DNA from: JADKCL01 sp046329055
Lineage (GTDB): Bacteria; Bacteroidota; Bacteroidia; J057; JADKCL01
NCBI GenBank assembly: GCA_046329055.1
Contig: JAXLVK010000009.1
Span: 1 to 64,000 of the forward strand
Reading direction: 5' to 3'
DNA length: 64,000 nucleotides
The notes under the pieces were generated by a model. That model was not told the origin of the DNA, ran no database searches, and saw nothing but the letters and a program-made list of their open reading frames with translations. A program made the position numbers and the translations under genes. Shown here piece by piece: positions 63,572 through 64,000 of the stretch (its first letter is position 1; every line of letters begins with the position of its first letter).

Positions 63572-64000
63572 CAGGCCCGCATGAATTCATCGATCCCCAG
63601 GACCAATGCTTCAAGGTCTTCTTCGGTATTGTAGATATGGGTGGAGACGCGAACCGATTCCAATCCTGACTCCGGGACCATGCGCAGGCGGAAATGTTTG
63701 GTGAGCGCACTGCCGTCAAAGTCGTGGATGCGCTTGCCCTTCAGTCGGAATCCCAGCATACCTGCACGGGACTCGGCCTCGCTGGGGGTGAGCATTTCCA
63801 CGTAGGATTTTTCGAGGAGGCGGTGTTGCAGGTTCTTGCTCAGGTCGCATACCCTGTCACGGATTCTGTCCTTGCCGATGGACTCCATGAAGGTGATGGC
63901 GGTCTCCAATCCTATGAGCAGGGCTGCATTTTGGGTTCCGTAATCGAAGCGGTGGGCGGTGGGGACGAGGGCGTCCATCTTCTGCTCGGCGCTGGAGAGT
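63571..64000 (-). CDS. Aminotransferase class V family protein (C-terminal part, cut by window edge)
   Basis: At least 142 residues; the start lies beyond the right edge. The segment AHRFDYGTQNAALLIGLETAITFMESIG is the 'R.e.GT.n.~~~~gl..a~~~~~~~G' stretch that follows the PLP domain in class V aminotransferases (cysteine desulfurase/isopenicillin epimerase-like). The ending MVPESGLESVRVSTHIYNTEEDLEALVLGIDEF is also typical (R.S.H.YNt.ediD.l...l). The catalytic Lys is outside the window. Probable PLP enzyme; substrate unknown. Confidence 0.8.
   Translation of the reverse strand, partial: LSSAEQKMDALVPTAHRFDYGTQNAALLIGLETAITFMESIGKDRIRDRVCDLSKNLQHRLLEKSYVEMLTPSEAESRAGMLGFRLKGKRIHDFDGSALTKHFRLRMVPESGLESVRVSTHIYNTEEDLEALVLGIDEFMRA

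Overview
The window looks like a chromosomal contig from a Bacteroidota bacterium, probably an environmental Saprospirales/Chitinophagales-like lineage with GC above the phylum's norm. The evidence is consistent. Many secreted proteins end in type IX secretion (T9SS) sorting domains. There is a giant gliding-motility-type adhesin (CHU_C C-terminus), two choice-of-anchor L proteins and a DUF2723 membrane protein. Promoter-like boxes of the TAnnTTTG / TAnnTTCG type recur just upstream of start codons. No rRNA, convincing tRNA or CRISPR array was seen.

Region 1 (1-17.2 kb) is accessory and rearranged, and I read it as a polymorphic-toxin/immunity neighbourhood. Two diverged copies of a large SUKH + pentapeptide-repeat protein (1-1991 and 5033-6940, minus strand) share a promoter with an inverted repeat at identical spacing. 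Between and after them lies a run of small lipoproteins, a CPBP intramembrane protease and a CXXCH lipoprotein. Then come two 5'-truncated RHS genes (10106-11533; 12120-15005) with AT-rich C-terminal tips. Both tips carry zinc-metallopeptidase motifs (HEPTH; HEFGHVFGLRH), and each is followed by a lipoprotein gene that is its likely immunity protein. IS-end-like repeats and dead transposase fragments (15.8-17.2 kb) explain part of the truncation.

Region 2 (17.4-39.3 kb) is more orderly: a Bacteroidota-type hypothetical gene, hsp20 and dnaK, the ~2170-residue adhesin, a short-chain dehydrogenase, a secreted endonuclease I with a choice-of-anchor L/OmpA-like protein, a 1458-residue secreted subtilisin and the tRNA-modifying enzyme MtaB. 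Region 3 (39.4-64 kb) holds a RelE/ParE-type toxin-antitoxin pair, a DUF2723 protein, a LamG protein, several lipoproteins, a T4-phage-like RNA repair pair (polynucleotide kinase-phosphatase plus RNA ligase), an anchor-L/OmpA protein, HtrA/DegP, an M13 peptidase, oligopeptidase B, a membrane-linked HEYGH protein and the end of a class V aminotransferase.

Two window-wide patterns stand out. First, five intergenic gaps are filled by inverted arms of degenerate tandem 7-bp (once 9-bp) words that start or stop at the stop codons of the flanking genes. A sixth gap carries a perfect 7-bp direct array. Secondly, at least eight genes are broken by single-base indels, mostly in short homopolymers. That pattern suits a long-read or metagenome assembly, or real decay in region 1.
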